From the NCBI GenBank assembly GCA_044375955.1, contig JBILLS010000061.1, positions 1 to 5,629 on the forward strand: a DNA stretch of 5,629 bases, read 5' to 3'. The notes beneath the pieces were generated by a model that had not been told where the DNA came from, searched no databases, and saw nothing but the letters and a program-made list of their open reading frames with translations. The stretch comes from VGCC01 sp044375955. GTDB lineage: Bacteria > Actinomycetota > Actinomycetes > S36-B12. Shown here piece by piece: positions 5,207-5,629 of the stretch (positions are counted from its first letter, which is position 1; each line of letters starts with the position of its first letter). The position numbers were made by a program, and so were the translations under genes.

Positions 5207-5629
5207 GTGAGTTCGTTGTCGCCGGGTGAGATCATGCTCGCCGCCGCTCTGATCTTCGGTTTGGCGACAGCGAGCCAGATCATCGCTCCGCGGCTGCGTA
5301 TCCCCTCATTGATACTGCTGCTGCCCGCGGGCTTCATACTGGGGCTTGCTGCCCCGCAGTTCCGCATGGACTCCGTCCTCGGGGCTGCGTTTCCTGTGGT
5401 CGTGGACCTCGTGGTGGCAGTGATCCTGTTCCACGGTGGGCTGGAGCTCACCGCGATCACGCTGGGGAGCGCGGACCGCAGCATCGTGCGACGCCTCGTC
5501 TGGATCGGCGGAGCGATTACCTTTCTCGGTGCGACCGTCGCCGCCTATTTCATCCTCGGCTTGAACTGGTCGATCGCCTTCATGCTCGGTGCCGTCGTCA
5601 TCGTCTCTGGTCCGACTGTCGTCACTCCC
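5207..5629 (+). CDS. CPA1-type Na+/H+ (cation/proton) antiporter, N-terminal part; runs off the right edge
   Basis: From a GTG at 5207 the frame stays open for 141 codons to the window edge. The peptide has successive membrane helices: about residues 9-27, 33-48 (PSLILLLPAGFILGLA), 61-79, 98-118 and 121-139. Hallmarks of the CPA1/NhaP-like antiporters are RLRIPSLILLLPAGFILG, the discontinuous-helix segment VAVILFHGGLEL (73-81), and GAVVIVSGPTVVTP (128-141). The usual acidic residue before GG ('FEGG' or 'FDGG') is His here. It would exchange protons for Na+ or K+ across the inner membrane for pH and ion balance; the catalytic Asp region lies outside the window. The GTG is chosen because an in-frame TAG lies 9 nt upstream and a TAGATT box 6 nt upstream; ATG 5234 is an alternative. 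It appears to have its own promoter rather than depending on tetR. Confidence 0.85.
   Translation, partial: MSSLSPGEIMLAAALIFGLATASQIIAPRLRIPSLILLLPAGFILGLAAPQFRMDSVLGAAFPVVVDLVVAVILFHGGLELTAITLGSADRSIVRRLVWIGGAITFLGATVAAYFILGLNWSIAFMLGAVVIVSGPTVVTP

Overview
This is a GC-rich window that reads as chromosomal DNA of an actinobacterium (Actinomycetota). The evidence is the strong GC bias at third codon positions, GTG starts, an MMPL-family exporter next to a divergent TetR regulator, and several genes whose start codon lies exactly 6 nt after a -10-like hexamer (leaderless transcription). No IS element, CRISPR array, tRNA or rRNA is visible. The genes look like ordinary chromosomal housekeeping and accessory functions.

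Layout. (1) 1-115, minus: the N-terminus of a membrane protein that runs off the left edge. (2) 217-1055, plus: a two-gene operon, an SRPBCC/polyketide-cyclase-like protein followed by a DoxX-type small membrane protein, overlapping by 4 bp. (3) 1058-1330, minus: a 90-aa TFIIB-type zinc-ribbon protein, convergent with the DoxX gene with a 2-bp gap. (4) 1403-1969, plus: a SOUL-family heme-binding protein, divergent from the zinc-ribbon gene. (5) 1963-2169, minus: a 68-codon remnant of an NAD(P)-binding epimerase-like protein with its own ribosome binding site, just downstream of the MMPL gene. (6) 2196-4436, minus: a full-length MMPL/RND-type exporter. (7) 4485-5105, plus: a divergent TetR/AcrR regulator of the WHG-domain type. 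(8) 5117-5197, plus: a possible 26-aa ORF. (9) 5207 to the right edge, plus: the N-terminal 141 residues of a CPA1-type sodium/proton antiporter.

The clearest functional unit is TetR plus MMPL. The 48-bp intergenic region holds a TTGACA-17-CACAGT promoter for the exporter, overlaid by two inverted repeats; a third lies just inside the exporter's coding start. This fits ligand-responsive repression of an efflux or lipid-export pump by the adjacent TetR protein. SRPBCC and DoxX form a second unit of unknown physiological role.

The window shows no evidently new multi-gene system. The observations most worth a second look are the operator layout between TetR and MMPL, the truncated NAD(P)-binding gene trapped between the exporter and SOUL genes, the small ORF whose stop codon is also the likely -10 box of the antiporter, and the recurring leaderless start architecture.
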